DNA from: Reyranella sp.
GTDB taxonomy: Bacteria; Pseudomonadota; Alphaproteobacteria; Reyranellales; Reyranellaceae
Assembly (NCBI GenBank): GCA_019750135.1
Contig: JAIEOV010000009.1
Coordinates: 58,073 to 122,072 of the forward strand
DNA: 64,000 nucleotides
Direction: 5' to 3'
A program made the position numbers and the translations under genes. The notes under the pieces were generated by a model. That model saw nothing but the letters and a program-made list of their open reading frames with translations. It did no database searches and was not told where the DNA came from. Of the stretch, positions 1-8,916 are shown one piece after another. Each line of letters starts with the position of its first letter. The stretch's first letter is position 1.

Positions 1-915
1 GCCCGCCTGGTTCGCGGTGAAATTCTCCAGCCAGCGCTGCTGCCAGCCCGGCGTCGCGATGCCGGAGAACCAGCCGGGATCGATCGGCGCATTGGCGCGG
101 ACATCGACCGAAGACGGCGTGCGCTGGAAGACGAAGAGCTCCTTCGCCGCCTTCGCGAGGTGCGGCACGCACTGCACGGAGGTGGCGCCCGTGCCGATGA
201 TGCCGACGCGCTTGTCGGCAAGCCTGGTCATCGGCGCGCCGAAAGGATCGCCGCCGGTATAGGCGTAGTCCCAGCGGCTCGTGTGGAAGGAGTGGCCGGC
301 GAACGTCTCGATGCCCGCGATGCCGGGCAGCTTGGGGACATGCAGCGGACCGGTGCCGAGACCGATGAACTGCGCGGTGAAGGCATCGCCGCGGTTGGTG
401 CGGACGACCCAGCACGACCGCGCGCCGTCCCACGACAAGTCCTGGACCTCGGTGTGGAACAGCGCGTTGTCGTAGAGGCCGAAGTGCCGGCCGATGCGGC
501 GACAGTGATCCAGGATCTCGGGCGCGTGCGCGTATTTCTCGGTCGGCCGGTGCCCGGTTTCCTCGAGCAGCGGCATGTAGACCATCGACGCCGTGTCGCA
601 CTGGGCGCCGGGATAGCGGTTCCAGTACCAGGTGCCGCCGAAGTCGCCGCCCTTCTCGACGATGCGCACGTCCTTCACGCCGGCCTCGACCAGGCGCGCC
701 GCCGTCACCAGCCCGGCGAAGCCGCCGCCAACGAAGGCAAAGGTGACGTGGTCCGTCTTCGCCGCACGCGGCTCGATCGGCGTGTAGGGATCGTCGAGGT
801 AGCGGGCGAACACGCCCGCTGCCTGCACATACTGGGCATTGCCGTCGGCGCGCAGGCGCTTGTCGCGCTCCTCGCGGTACTTGCGCCGGAGCGCGTCGCG
901 GTCGATCGCAGTCAT
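1..915 (-). CDS. Baeyer-Villiger-type FAD/NADPH monooxygenase, 3' end cut by window edge
   Basis: The minus-strand frame opens with ATG at 915 and runs unbroken off the left edge, so about 305 N-terminal residues of a usual 530-600 are visible. An FAD-binding Rossmann glycine motif (GGGFAG) lies near residue 65. The family fingerprint F-x-G-x(3)-H-x(3)-W appears as [11 protein letters not shown], and a second, NADPH-binding glycine motif (GTGATS) follows. These flavoproteins insert oxygen next to ketones to give esters or lactones; the substrate cannot be told from sequence. The N-terminal extension before the FAD motif resembles the cyclohexanone/phenylacetone monooxygenase type. It lies upstream of a Bug receptor on the same strand, separated by 157 bases containing an inverted repeat. 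Confidence 0.88.
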   Translation of the reverse strand, partial: MTAIDRDALRRKYREERDKRLRADGNAQYVQAAGVFARYLDDPYTPIEPRAAKTDHVTFAFVGGGFAGLVTAARLVEAGVKDVRIVEKGGDFGGTWYWNRYPGAQCDTASMVYMPLLEETGHRPTEKYAHAPEILDHCRRIGRHFGLYDNALFHTEVQDLSWDGARSCWVVRTNRGDAFTAQFIGLGTGPLHVPKLPGIAGIETFAGHSFHTSRWDYAYTGGDPFGAPMTRLADKRVGIIGTGATSVQCVPHLAKAAKELFVFQRTPSSVDVRANAPIDPGWFSGIATPGWQQRWLENFTANQAG

Positions 916-969
916 GGGGCCGGCCTATACCTCGCCAGTCCCGGATCGGCCACCCTGGACTAGCGACAG

Positions 970-1040
970 CTGTCACCCCGAGCGCAGCGAGGGGCCTTTG
1001 AGGCTGCAGGAAAGGTCCCTCGCTGCGCTCGGGATGACAG
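970..1040. repeat. Inverted repeat, 24-nt arms (dispersed-repeat type)
   Basis: Arms at 970-993 and 1017-1040 are reverse complements with one mismatch and enclose a 23-nt loop. The arm core (CCCTCGCTGCGCTCGGG) resembles a palindromic dispersed repeat common in GC-rich proteobacterial genomes. It lies downstream of the monooxygenase start and 32 bases past the end of the Bug receptor gene, so it could act as a terminator for the latter, although no T-run follows. Confidence 0.75.
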
Positions 1041-1072
1041 CGGGTCTGTATCAGGCATCGATTTTCCCGATA

Positions 1073-2050
1073 CTATTCGGCCTTGATCCCCGCGAACTTG
1101 ATCACCTTCGCCCACTTTTCAGTGGCCTCCGCGACGATCGTCCCGAATTCTGCGGGCGTGCCGCCCATCACCGTGCCGCCCAGCTCGACGATCCGGCCTT
1201 TGACTTTCTCATCGGCGAGGCCGGCATTGAGCTCCTTGTTCAGCAGGTCGATGACGGCGGTCGGGGTGCCCTTGGGCACGCCGATGCCGGCAAAGCCGCT
1301 GGCCTCGTAGCCAGGCACGAATTCCGCCACCGTCGGAACGTCGGGCAGCACGTCCAATCGCTTCGCCGGCGTCACCGCGAGCGCGCGCAGCTTGCCGGCC
1401 TTGATCTGCTGGATCGATTCCGACACCGGCGCGAAGATCACCTGCACCTGGTTGGCGAGCAGATCGGCGACCGCGGGCGCGCCGCCCTTGTACGGGACGT
1501 GGACCAGGTTCACCCCGGTCATCATCTTGAACAGTTCGCAGGCGATGTTCTGCGGCGTGCCCTGGCCGGCCGACCCGTAGTTGATCTTGCCCGGATTGGC
1601 CTTGGCGTAGGCGATGAACTCAGGGAGCGTCGCGGCGGGGACCGAGGGATTCACCACGACGACGTAGGCCAGCCGCGCGAGGTAGATCACCGGCGCAATG
1701 TCCTTGACGAAATCGAAACTGAGATTGCTGTAGAGCGCGGAATTGATCGCGTTCGGCGTGACGGCCTGCAGCAGCGTGTAACCATCCGCGGGGGACCGGG
1801 CGACCATCTCGGTGCCGATGTTGCCGCTGGCGCCGGGTTTGTTCTCGATGATGAATTGCTGGCTGAGGCGCTGCGTCAGCCATTCGCCCATCAGGCGCGC
1901 CATGATGTCGGTCGCCCCGCCGGCGGGAAAGCCGACGACGATGCGTACCGGCCGCGATGGATAGGCTTGTGCCCACGCAACGCCGGATGCGGCCGGCAAC
2001 GCGGCGGCACCCACACCGAGACTCAAGAGTAAGCGACGAGAAACCTTCAC
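1073..2050 (-). CDS. Bug/TctC-family periplasmic solute receptor
   Basis: 325 residues, the usual length for the family. It has a Sec signal peptide ending near AWAQA and then the typical start of the mature protein, YPSRPVRIVVGFPAGG. Later family motifs are visible: NKPGASGNIG, the DGYTLL turn, and VPYKGGAPAVADLLANQV. Bug receptors bind small carboxylates or other organic anions in the periplasm and usually feed tripartite tricarboxylate transporters or act as sensors. No TctA/TctB genes are nearby. The gene follows the 2-oxoglutarate oxygenase by 33 bases, and the two are probably one operon. The ligand is unknown. Confidence 0.93.
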   Translation of the reverse strand: MKVSRRLLLSLGVGAAALPAASGVAWAQAYPSRPVRIVVGFPAGGATDIMARLMGEWLTQRLSQQFIIENKPGASGNIGTEMVARSPADGYTLLQAVTPNAINSALYSNLSFDFVKDIAPVIYLARLAYVVVVNPSVPAATLPEFIAYAKANPGKINYGSAGQGTPQNIACELFKMMTGVNLVHVPYKGGAPAVADLLANQVQVIFAPVSESIQQIKAGKLRALAVTPAKRLDVLPDVPTVAEFVPGYEASGFAGIGVPKGTPTAVIDLLNKELNAGLADEKVKGRIVELGGTVMGGTPAEFGTIVAEATEKWAKVIKFAGIKAE

Positions 2051-2083
2051 GATACTCTCCTCCCATTGGCTTTTTTAGTTGGC

Positions 2084-3088
2084 TTAGTTCGCCTGCAATC
2101 GCACTCCTTCGGCGTTGCGGACATGGTCGTAATTCTGGTTCTGGTACCAGGTCATGAACGCTGTGTAGGTCGTGGGCTCGTACTTGACCGGATGGGCCGC
2201 GTCGGTGCACGACGGCAGGCACACCATCTCGTGGTCGATCGTGCAGTCGAAAAAGAACGGGATGGCGTAGCGCTCGCCGCCGGAGCGGTTGACGACGCGA
2301 TGCGGCGTGGCGCGGAAGCGGCCGTTGCTCCAGCGGTTCAGCATCTGCCCGCTATTGACCAGAAATGCGCCCTCGATCACCGGCGCGTCGATCCAGCGTC
2401 CCGACGCGGTGCGCAGCGACAGGCCCGGCACCTTGTTCTGCGCCAGCAAGGTCATGAACGAGGTGTCGGCATGCGGCGCCAGGCCGTATTCGCCGTCCGT
2501 CAGCACCGGCGTGTGGGGATAGTGCGACATGCGCAGCGTGTACTGCGGCTCGCGGAAGGCCGGCGCGAAATGCTGCGGCGGCATGCCGAGGGCCGCGGCA
2601 TAGACCGGCAGAATCGACAGCGCCGCGCGCTCCAGGGCATCGCAGTAGGCGACGACCGTCTCGCGGAAGCCCGGCAGCCCGGCCGGCCACTGGTTCGCGC
2701 CGCGGAAGCGCCTGTTGGCGATCACGTCGGGGTGGTCGAGCGGCAGGTCGCGTTTGACGAAGAATGCCTCGTTGAGGTTCGGCTTGTTGTTGGTGCTGAC
2801 ATCCGAATGGCGCGTGGTTGCCGCCTTCATCGCCAGGTAGCCGATATTGTGCTCGTTGATCTTGAGCCTGAGCTTGTCGTCCAGCGGCTGGGCATGGAAG
2901 CGCTCGGCCTCGGCGAACACCCGCTCGACAAGCGACTGCGGCACGCCGTGCCCGGTCATGAACCAGAAACCGACATCCTCGTAGGCATGACGCAGTTCCT
3001 GGGCGCAGCGCGCGAGCGCATCGCCGTCGCCGGCGATGGCGCCCGACACGTCGATGATGGGAATCTCCTCGCTGCTCACGCCGGACAT
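2084..3088 (-). CDS. Isopenicillin N synthase-like 2-oxoglutarate/Fe(II) dioxygenase
   Basis: 334 residues from the ATG at 3088, preceded by a GGGAGGG ribosome-binding site; a longer upstream frame has no family similarity. The N-terminal half has the DIOX_N pattern (IPIIDVSGA, GFWFMTGHGV). The C-terminal half carries the iron ligands in HADTSF (about residues 204-206) and TPHRVV (about 261). The R-x-S motif that usually holds 2-oxoglutarate reads RYA here (ERYAIPFFF), so the Ser is Ala. Members hydroxylate or oxidatively cyclise small molecules; the substrate is unknown. It precedes a Bug receptor, as the PhyH oxygenase at 11.0-11.9 kb does. Confidence 0.9.
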   Translation of the reverse strand: MSGVSSEEIPIIDVSGAIAGDGDALARCAQELRHAYEDVGFWFMTGHGVPQSLVERVFAEAERFHAQPLDDKLRLKINEHNIGYLAMKAATTRHSDVSTNNKPNLNEAFFVKRDLPLDHPDVIANRRFRGANQWPAGLPGFRETVVAYCDALERAALSILPVYAAALGMPPQHFAPAFREPQYTLRMSHYPHTPVLTDGEYGLAPHADTSFMTLLAQNKVPGLSLRTASGRWIDAPVIEGAFLVNSGQMLNRWSNGRFRATPHRVVNRSGGERYAIPFFFDCTIDHEMVCLPSCTDAAHPVKYEPTTYTAFMTWYQNQNYDHVRNAEGVRLQAN

Positions 3089-3252
3089 CGAAACCCTCCC
3101 GATCCCTGGCACGCTTTTGGCAAGCCTAGGGCAGCGTTCCCGCCTGCGGCAAGGAGCATCGCGCCTGCGGGTCTTGCCCTGCGATACCGGCGGGATCAGA
3201 GTTCGCGGCCGGGGATCATCGAGATGTACAGGAAGGGAAGAAGGGGGACCGC

Positions 3253-4842
3253 ATGACACGCTTCACGACAATGGCCCTGGCCGGCGCGCTGGCGCTCGGC
3301 CTGTTGGGCACGCCGACGCCGCCACAGGCCCAGCAGGACAAGAACGTCCTGGTCTGGGGCGACACTCTGCCCGCAGGACTCGATCCGCACGCCATCTTCG
3401 ACGTGCCGATGCAGTTCATCCTGCTCAATATGTACGACACGCTCTATCGCTACTCGGGCAATCCGCCGGAGCTGCAGCCGTGGCTGGCCTCGGCCCACCA
3501 GGTGAGCGAGGACGGCCTGACCTGGACCTTCAAGCTGGTGCCGGGCGCCAAGTTCCACGACGGCAGCCCGATCACCGCCAACGACGTGGTCTACAGCTTC
3601 CGCCGCCTGCTCGGCATGAAGCGCGGTCCGTCCGGCGCCTTCCTGCCGGTGCTGAAGCCCGACAACGTCACGGCGCCCGACGCCGAGACCGTGCGCTTCG
3701 TGCTCGACAAGCCCTATGCGCCGTTCCTCTCCGCCATTCCGCTGGTTGCCATCGTCAACCAGAAGCAGGTCGAGGCGAACATCAAGGACAACGACTTCGG
3801 CTCGACCTGGCTCTCCGCCAACGACGCCGGCAGCGGCCCCTACCGCCTCGATCCGGCGTCCTACCGGCCGCGCGAGGCGCTCGACCTGATCCGCAACAAG
3901 GATCACTTCAAGGGCTGGGCCGACAATGCCAAGCCGATCGACCTGGTGCGCTCGCGTCCCGTCGCCGAGACGTCGACGCGCGTGCTGGCGCTGATGCGCG
4001 GCGAGATCGACGCCACCGACTCCTACCTGCCGACCGACCAGGTCGAGCGGGTCGAGAAGAACGCGCGCACCCGTGTCGCCCGCGACGAGTCCATGCGCGT
4101 CTTCATCATCCGCATGAACAACAAGAAGCCGCCGTTCGACAACGCCAATGCGCGCAAGTGCTTCGCCTCGGCCTTCAACTACGACGGCTTCAACCAGGTG
4201 ATCCTGAAGGGCTATGTCGACCGCAATCCCGGACCCAACCCGCGCAACCTGTGGGGCAATCCGCCCAACCTCGCGGGCTACAAGTTCGATCCGGCGGCGG
4301 CCAAAGCCTATTGCGACAAGGCCAAGGCCGAGGGCGCCAAGCTCGATCGCGAGGTCGAAATCCACATCCAGAGCGAGCTCGAGCAGACCTCGCAGGCGGC
4401 GCAGATGTTCCAGGCCGACCTGCAGAAGCTCGGCATCAAGATGAAGATCGTGCCCAGTACCTGGCCGCAGATCACCTCGGCGACCGGCAAGCCCGAGACC
4501 TCGCCGGACCTCTGGATCCACTGGGTCAGCACCTACTTCGTCGACCCCGAGAACTGGATCGGCCAGATGTACGACACGCAGTTCTTCGGCACCTGGAAGG
4601 CGTCGTCCTACTACGGCAACGCCGAGGTCGACGCGCTGCTGGGCAAGGCGCGCTCGCTGAGCGACAAGGCCGAGCGCGACAAGCTCTACCAGCAGGCGAC
4701 GGCCCGCATCGTCGAGGATTCGCCCGACATCTGGGTCTACAACACCATCCAGCTGCGCGGCCTCAGCAAGCGCGTGCAGGGCTACAAGTTCAGCCCGGTC
4801 GGCGGCGGCGGCGACCTGCGCTGGATGTCGCTGTCGGAGTGA
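3253..4842 (+). CDS. Peptide/nickel-type ABC transporter substrate-binding protein (SBP family 5)
   Basis: 529 residues with a signal peptide (about 1-27, cleavage after PPQAQ). Family-5 features are visible: WGDTLPAGLDPHA, LAS..VSEDGLTWTFKLVPGAKFHDGSPI, then the long lobe and a C-terminal DIWVYNT segment. The purine-rich AGGAAGGGAAGAAGGGGG before the ATG supports the start. The protein would bind oligopeptides or similar solutes and deliver them to the permeases encoded downstream. A 258-base gap holding a large hairpin separates it from the rest of the operon, so it may be expressed at a higher level. Its upstream region (3089-3252) is shared with the divergent oxygenase gene. Confidence 0.93.
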   Translation: MTRFTTMALAGALALGLLGTPTPPQAQQDKNVLVWGDTLPAGLDPHAIFDVPMQFILLNMYDTLYRYSGNPPELQPWLASAHQVSEDGLTWTFKLVPGAKFHDGSPITANDVVYSFRRLLGMKRGPSGAFLPVLKPDNVTAPDAETVRFVLDKPYAPFLSAIPLVAIVNQKQVEANIKDNDFGSTWLSANDAGSGPYRLDPASYRPREALDLIRNKDHFKGWADNAKPIDLVRSRPVAETSTRVLALMRGEIDATDSYLPTDQVERVEKNARTRVARDESMRVFIIRMNNKKPPFDNANARKCFASAFNYDGFNQVILKGYVDRNPGPNPRNLWGNPPNLAGYKFDPAAAKAYCDKAKAEGAKLDREVEIHIQSELEQTSQAAQMFQADLQKLGIKMKIVPSTWPQITSATGKPETSPDLWIHWVSTYFVDPENWIGQMYDTQFFGTWKASSYYGNAEVDALLGKARSLSDKAERDKLYQQATARIVEDSPDIWVYNTIQLRGLSKRVQGYKFSPVGGGGDLRWMSLSE

Positions 4843-4910
4843 GCGCGGCCAACGCCACGAAGCGCCACGCCGAAGCTTCTCTTCCTGACCTCATGCGTCC
4901 GCTCCCGCTG

Positions 4911-5019
4911 GCCTCATATTCCTCTCCCCCGCTAGGGGGAGAGGTTAGGAGAGGGGGCAGCGCACGTCGATTCCCCCTCTCCTAACCTCTCCCCCTAGCG
5001 GGGGAGAGGAACATGAGGC
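4911..5019. repeat. Large inverted repeat / hairpin, 39-bp perfect inner arms
   Basis: Arms at 4919-4957 and 4973-5011 are perfect reverse complements (39 bases each, 15-base loop). With one mismatch the pairing extends to 4911-4957 / 4973-5019. Each arm itself contains a smaller palindrome (CTCCCCCgCTAGGGGGAG). It sits between the binding-protein gene and the first permease, where a stable RNA hairpin could protect or terminate the upstream message. The sequence has the look of a mobile palindromic repeat. No other copy was found in this window. Confidence 0.85.
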
Positions 5020-5100
5020 GGGAGGGAGGAACGTGAAGGGAAGAGGAGCTTTGATCGTATCTGAGGTCGTCTGAGCCCCTGAGATTTTGGAAACCCGTCG

Positions 5101-6111
5101 TTGCTCCTCTTCCTGATCCGCCGTCTGCTTCTGGCCATCCCGGCCCTGCTCGGGCTGATGGTGCTCACCTTCGTGCTGGTGCGCGTGGTGCCGGCCGATC
5201 CGGCCACGACGCTCGCGGGCGAAACCGCGACGCCGCAGCAGGTGCAGGAGATCCGGCGCAAGTACGGCTTCGACCGGCCGCTCTATGAGCAGTTCGCGAT
5301 CTACGTCGGCCAGGTCGCGCGCGGCGATCTCGGCAACTCGGTGTTCTCGAACCGGCCGGTGATGGACGACGTGCGCCGCACCCTGCCCGCCACGCTCGAG
5401 CTGATCGTCGTCTCACTGCTGCTGGCGGCGCTGATCGGCATCCCGCTCGGCACCCTGTCGGCCGTTCACCATAACGGCCTGCTCGACCATGTCGTGCGCG
5501 TCGTCACGGTGGGCGGCCTCGCCGTGGCGTCGTTCTGGTTCGCCATCATGCTGCAGCTCCTGTTCTCGATGGAGCTCGAATGGCTGCCCTTGCGCGGCCG
5601 CATCGGGGTGAACATCGGCGCGCCGCCGAACGTCACCGGCTTCTTCCTGGTCGATTCGCTGCTGGCCGGGCGCTGGGACCAGTTCGTCAGCAGCCTGAGG
5701 CACATCGCGTTGCCCGCGATCACGCTCGCCGTGCCGGCGCTCGCCACCATCGCCCGCTTCGCCCGCGTCGGCGTGCTCGACACCATGCAGCGCGACTTCG
5801 TGCAGTATGAGACGGCAGTCGGCTATCCCAGGCGCCGCATCGTCTGGGTCTATGTTCTGCGCAATTCGGTGATCGCCGCCGTGACCCAGATCGGGCTGTT
5901 GTTCGGCGCCCTGGTGTCGAGCGCGGTCGCGGTCGAGGCGATCTTCGACTGGCCGGGCCTCGGCAGCTACGCCGTGCAGGCGATCCTGAGCAGCGACTAC
6001 AAGGCGGTGCTGGCGGTGACCCTCGTCGTCGGCGTGATCTACGCCGTCATCAACATCCTGGTCGACCTGGTGCACGGCCTGCTCGATCCGCGCGTCGCCG
6101 AGCAGCTATGA
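5101..6111 (+). CDS. ABC transporter permease, DppB/OppB type
   Basis: 336 residues of a polytopic inner-membrane protein. It starts RRLLLAIPALLGLMVLTFVLVRVVPADP, the DppB-type first membrane helix. A BPD_transp_1 domain follows with the EAA-like loop near RDFVQYETAVGYPRRRI. The only start available after the in-frame stop at 5080-5082 is TTG at 5101, which has no strong ribosome-binding site. The stop overlaps the start of the next permease by 4 bases (ATGA), so the two are translationally coupled. It forms half of the membrane channel of the peptide importer. Confidence 0.92.
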   Translation: MLLFLIRRLLLAIPALLGLMVLTFVLVRVVPADPATTLAGETATPQQVQEIRRKYGFDRPLYEQFAIYVGQVARGDLGNSVFSNRPVMDDVRRTLPATLELIVVSLLLAALIGIPLGTLSAVHHNGLLDHVVRVVTVGGLAVASFWFAIMLQLLFSMELEWLPLRGRIGVNIGAPPNVTGFFLVDSLLAGRWDQFVSSLRHIALPAITLAVPALATIARFARVGVLDTMQRDFVQYETAVGYPRRRIVWVYVLRNSVIAAVTQIGLLFGALVSSAVAVEAIFDWPGLGSYAVQAILSSDYKAVLAVTLVVGVIYAVINILVDLVHGLLDPRVAEQL

Positions 6112-6950
6112 AACTGATCGCGCTCAAATTCCTGCGCGACGTGCCGGCAGTGCTGGGTCTCGTCATCGTGCTGTTCGGCCTGTTCGTGGCGGTGTTCGCC
6201 ACCCAGCTCGCGCCCCATCCCGAGGCCGCCTTCCAGTCGAACCTGCTGGCGCGCTTCAAGCCTCCGTCGGCCGAGTACTGGTTCGGCACCGACAATCTCG
6301 GCCGCGACATCTTCAGCCGCGTCGTGCTGGGCACGCAGAGCGCCTTCGTCATCGCGCTGACCGTCGTCGGCTCGGCGATGCTGATCGGCGTGCCGCTGGG
6401 CCTGTTCGCGGGCTATCTCGGCGGCTGGCGCAGCGAGCTCATCATGCGCGTGACCGACGTGGTGCTGGCCGTGCCGCAGCTCATCCTGGCGCTCGCCCTG
6501 GCGCAGCTGATGAAGCCCGGCCTCAGCACGGCCATGCTGGCGCTGGCGCTGACCTACTGGCCGTTCTTCACCCGCACCGTCTATGCCGAGACGCGCCGCC
6601 TCAGGAGCTCGCTGTTCGTCGAGGCCCTGCAGGGCGTCGGCGCCTCGACGGCGCGCATCGTGTTCCTCCACATCCTGCCCAACGCCGCCTCACCCATCAT
6701 CGTGCGCGCCACGATCGGCATGGGCTTCACCATCCTGACGGCCGCCGTGCTGGGCTTCCTCGGAGTCGGCGCCACGCCGCCCGATCCCGACTGGGGCCTG
6801 GCCATCGCCGAAAGCCGCAAGTTCCTGCCCGAGACCTGGTGGTTCGCCACCTTCCCCGGCCTCGCCATCCTGATCGCCGTCCTGGGCTTCAACCTGCTGG
6901 GCGACGGATTGCGCGACCTGGTCGATCCCCGCCTGAGGCGCTCGCGATGA
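6108..6950 (+). CDS. ABC transporter permease, DppC/OppC type
   Basis: 280 residues. The N-terminal segment with one helix is followed by the YWFGTDNLGRDIFSRVVLGTQ signature typical of DppC/OppC proteins, and then the five-helix BPD_transp_1 domain with the EALQGVGAS cytoplasmic loop that docks on the ATPase. It overlaps the genes on both sides by 4 bases. With the DppB-type protein it forms the heterodimeric channel. Confidence 0.93.
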   Translation: MKLIALKFLRDVPAVLGLVIVLFGLFVAVFATQLAPHPEAAFQSNLLARFKPPSAEYWFGTDNLGRDIFSRVVLGTQSAFVIALTVVGSAMLIGVPLGLFAGYLGGWRSELIMRVTDVVLAVPQLILALALAQLMKPGLSTAMLALALTYWPFFTRTVYAETRRLRSSLFVEALQGVGASTARIVFLHILPNAASPIIVRATIGMGFTILTAAVLGFLGVGATPPDPDWGLAIAESRKFLPETWWFATFPGLAILIAVLGFNLLGDGLRDLVDPRLRRSR

Positions 6951-7921
6951 GCGACGCGCTGCTGAAGGTCTCCAATCTCGCCGTCTCGATCGGCGGCGAC
7001 GAAGGCACCGCGCGCATCCTCGATCGCGTCGATCTCGAAATCCCGCGCGGCCGCATCGTCGGCGTGGTGGGCGAATCGGGCTGCGGCAAGTCGACCCTGA
7101 TCAAGGCCATCCTCGGTGTCCTGCCGCCGCGGGCGCGCGTCGATGCCGGCGAGATCCTGTTCGAGGGTCGCGATCTCGCGAAACTGCCGACCGACGTGCT
7201 GGCGCGCGAGGTGCGCGGCGCCGCCATCGGCTTCATTCCTCAGGATCCGTTCCTTGCCCTCAATCCGGTGTTCAAGGTCGGCACGCAGATGCTCGAGACC
7301 ATGCGCTGGCATGCGCCGCCGCAGTGGAAGGGCCGCCATCGCGAACGCCTGGTCGAGCTTTTGCGCGCGGTGCAGGTGCCGGATCCCGAACGCGCCCTCG
7401 AACGCTACCCGCACGAATTCTCGGGCGGCCAGCGCCAGCGCCTGCTGATCGCCGCCGCCCTGTCGTGCCAGCCGAGGCTTCTGATCGCCGACGAGCCGAC
7501 GACGGCGCTCGACGTCACGACCCAGCAGCAGGTGCTGCTGCTGCTGCGCAACCTCGTCGCCGAGTTCGACCTCTCGATGCTGTTCGTGACCCATGATTTC
7601 GGCGTCGTCGCCCAGCTCTGCGACGAGGTGAGCGTGATCTACGCCGGCCAGACCGTCGAGGCGGCGCCGACGCGGCGATTGATCGACGAAGCCGCCCATC
7701 CGTACGCCCGCCTGCTGCTGGCCTGCCATCCCGATCGCGCCACCGACCTCGGCGGCATCCCGGGCAGCGTGCCGAGCCCGTTCACGCCGCCGGGAGGCTG
7801 CCGCTTCCACCCGCGCTGCCCGATCGCCGTCGCGGACTGCGCCAGCGCGCGGCCCGTCATCGAAGAGACGTCGGCTCATCACGACGTCGCTTGCCCCCGC
7901 TACCGGCTGCCGCTTCCGTGA
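6947..7921 (+). CDS. Peptide-type ABC transporter ATP-binding protein, DppD/OppD type
   Basis: 324 residues from the ATG at 6947, which overlaps the upstream stop (ATGA). Walker A is GESGCGKST, the signature is FSGGQRQR, and Walker B is LLIADEPTTALD, followed by the switch His in VTHDFG. The C-terminal oligopeptide-transporter extension is present with its cysteine pattern (GGCRFHPRCPIAVADC), which in some relatives binds an iron-sulfur cluster. It hydrolyses ATP to power uptake, paired with the next ATPase. Confidence 0.94.
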   Translation: MSDALLKVSNLAVSIGGDEGTARILDRVDLEIPRGRIVGVVGESGCGKSTLIKAILGVLPPRARVDAGEILFEGRDLAKLPTDVLAREVRGAAIGFIPQDPFLALNPVFKVGTQMLETMRWHAPPQWKGRHRERLVELLRAVQVPDPERALERYPHEFSGGQRQRLLIAAALSCQPRLLIADEPTTALDVTTQQQVLLLLRNLVAEFDLSMLFVTHDFGVVAQLCDEVSVIYAGQTVEAAPTRRLIDEAAHPYARLLLACHPDRATDLGGIPGSVPSPFTPPGGCRFHPRCPIAVADCASARPVIEETSAHHDVACPRYRLPLP

Positions 7922-8916
7922 CCGACATGCTCCTCGAAGTGCGCAACCTCCAGACGGTGCTGGGGCACGCCCGGCCATTGATCGGCCGGCACAGCGCCGG
8001 CGTGCGCGCTGTCGATGGCGTCGATCTAACAGTGAGGAGCGGCGAGATCCTCGGATTGGTCGGCGAAAGCGGCTGCGGGAAGTCGACCCTGGCCAGAACC
8101 CTGCTCGGCGTGCAGCGCGAGAGCGCCGGCGAGATCGTCCTCGAAGGCCGCGCCGTCGGCGGCCTGGCGCCGATCGAAGCGCGGCGCGTGCGCAGCGACA
8201 TCCAGTACGTCCACCAGGATCCCGGCGCGGCGCTCGATCCCTGGTGGTCGATCGGCCGCTCGCTCGAAGAAGGCCTGAAGATCCGCGGCAACCGTTCGGC
8301 GCCCGACCGACAGGCGCGCGTGCGCCGCGCGCTCACCGAGGTCGGCCTCGATCCGGCGACGGCCGGACGCTATCCGCACGAGCTGTCGGGCGGCCAGCTG
8401 CGGCGTGTCGGCATCGCCCGCATCCTGGTGCTCGAGCCGCGGCTGGTGATCCTCGACGAGCCCACCGCCGGCCTCGACCTGTCTGTGCAGGCGACGGTGC
8501 TGCGCCTGCTGCGCGACCTGCAGGCGCGGCTGGGGCTCACCTATCTCTTCATCAGCCATGACCTCTCGGTCGTACGGCGGCTGTGCGATCGCGTGGCCAT
8601 CATGTATCTCGGCCGCATCGTCGAGATCGCGCCGACCGAAGAGGTCTTCAGCACGCCGCGTCATCCCTACACCCGCGTCCTGCTCGCGGCCTCGCCGCGG
8701 CTCGACAGCGAGCTGGTGCAGAACGCGCCGGTGCTGGGCGAGCCACCCAAGCCGGGCGCCGTTCCAGCGGGCTGCGCCTTCCACCCGCGTTGCCCGGCGG
8801 CCGAGCCGCGATGCGCGCTGAGCCGGCCTGAGCCCCAACCGGTGACCGCCGACCATCTGGTAAGCTGCCTGCGCTGGCGCGAACTCCCTCAACAACCGGA
8901 TTCTGGCGTGTCATGA
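7918..8916 (+). CDS. Peptide-type ABC transporter ATP-binding protein, DppF/OppF type
   Basis: 332 residues if started at the GTG at 7918, which overlaps the preceding stop in GTGA; an ATG nine bases on (7927) is the alternative. Walker A is GESGCGKST, the signature is LSGGQLRR, Walker B is LVILDEPTAGLD, and the switch His is in ISHDLS. The C-terminal oligopeptide-transporter extension includes AGCAFHPRCPAAEPRC. It is the second ATPase of the importer. The stop overlaps the M20 peptidase start. Confidence 0.93.
   Translation: MTDMLLEVRNLQTVLGHARPLIGRHSAGVRAVDGVDLTVRSGEILGLVGESGCGKSTLARTLLGVQRESAGEIVLEGRAVGGLAPIEARRVRSDIQYVHQDPGAALDPWWSIGRSLEEGLKIRGNRSAPDRQARVRRALTEVGLDPATAGRYPHELSGGQLRRVGIARILVLEPRLVILDEPTAGLDLSVQATVLRLLRDLQARLGLTYLFISHDLSVVRRLCDRVAIMYLGRIVEIAPTEEVFSTPRHPYTRVLLAASPRLDSELVQNAPVLGEPPKPGAVPAGCAFHPRCPAAEPRCALSRPEPQPVTADHLVSCLRWRELPQQPDSGVS

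Noticed and set aside
959..1060. Peptide-like translation with the common S-x-HPERSEG string near the inverted repeat
   Set aside because: This string is the translation of a dispersed palindromic DNA repeat and appears in many spurious proteins; it is not coding.
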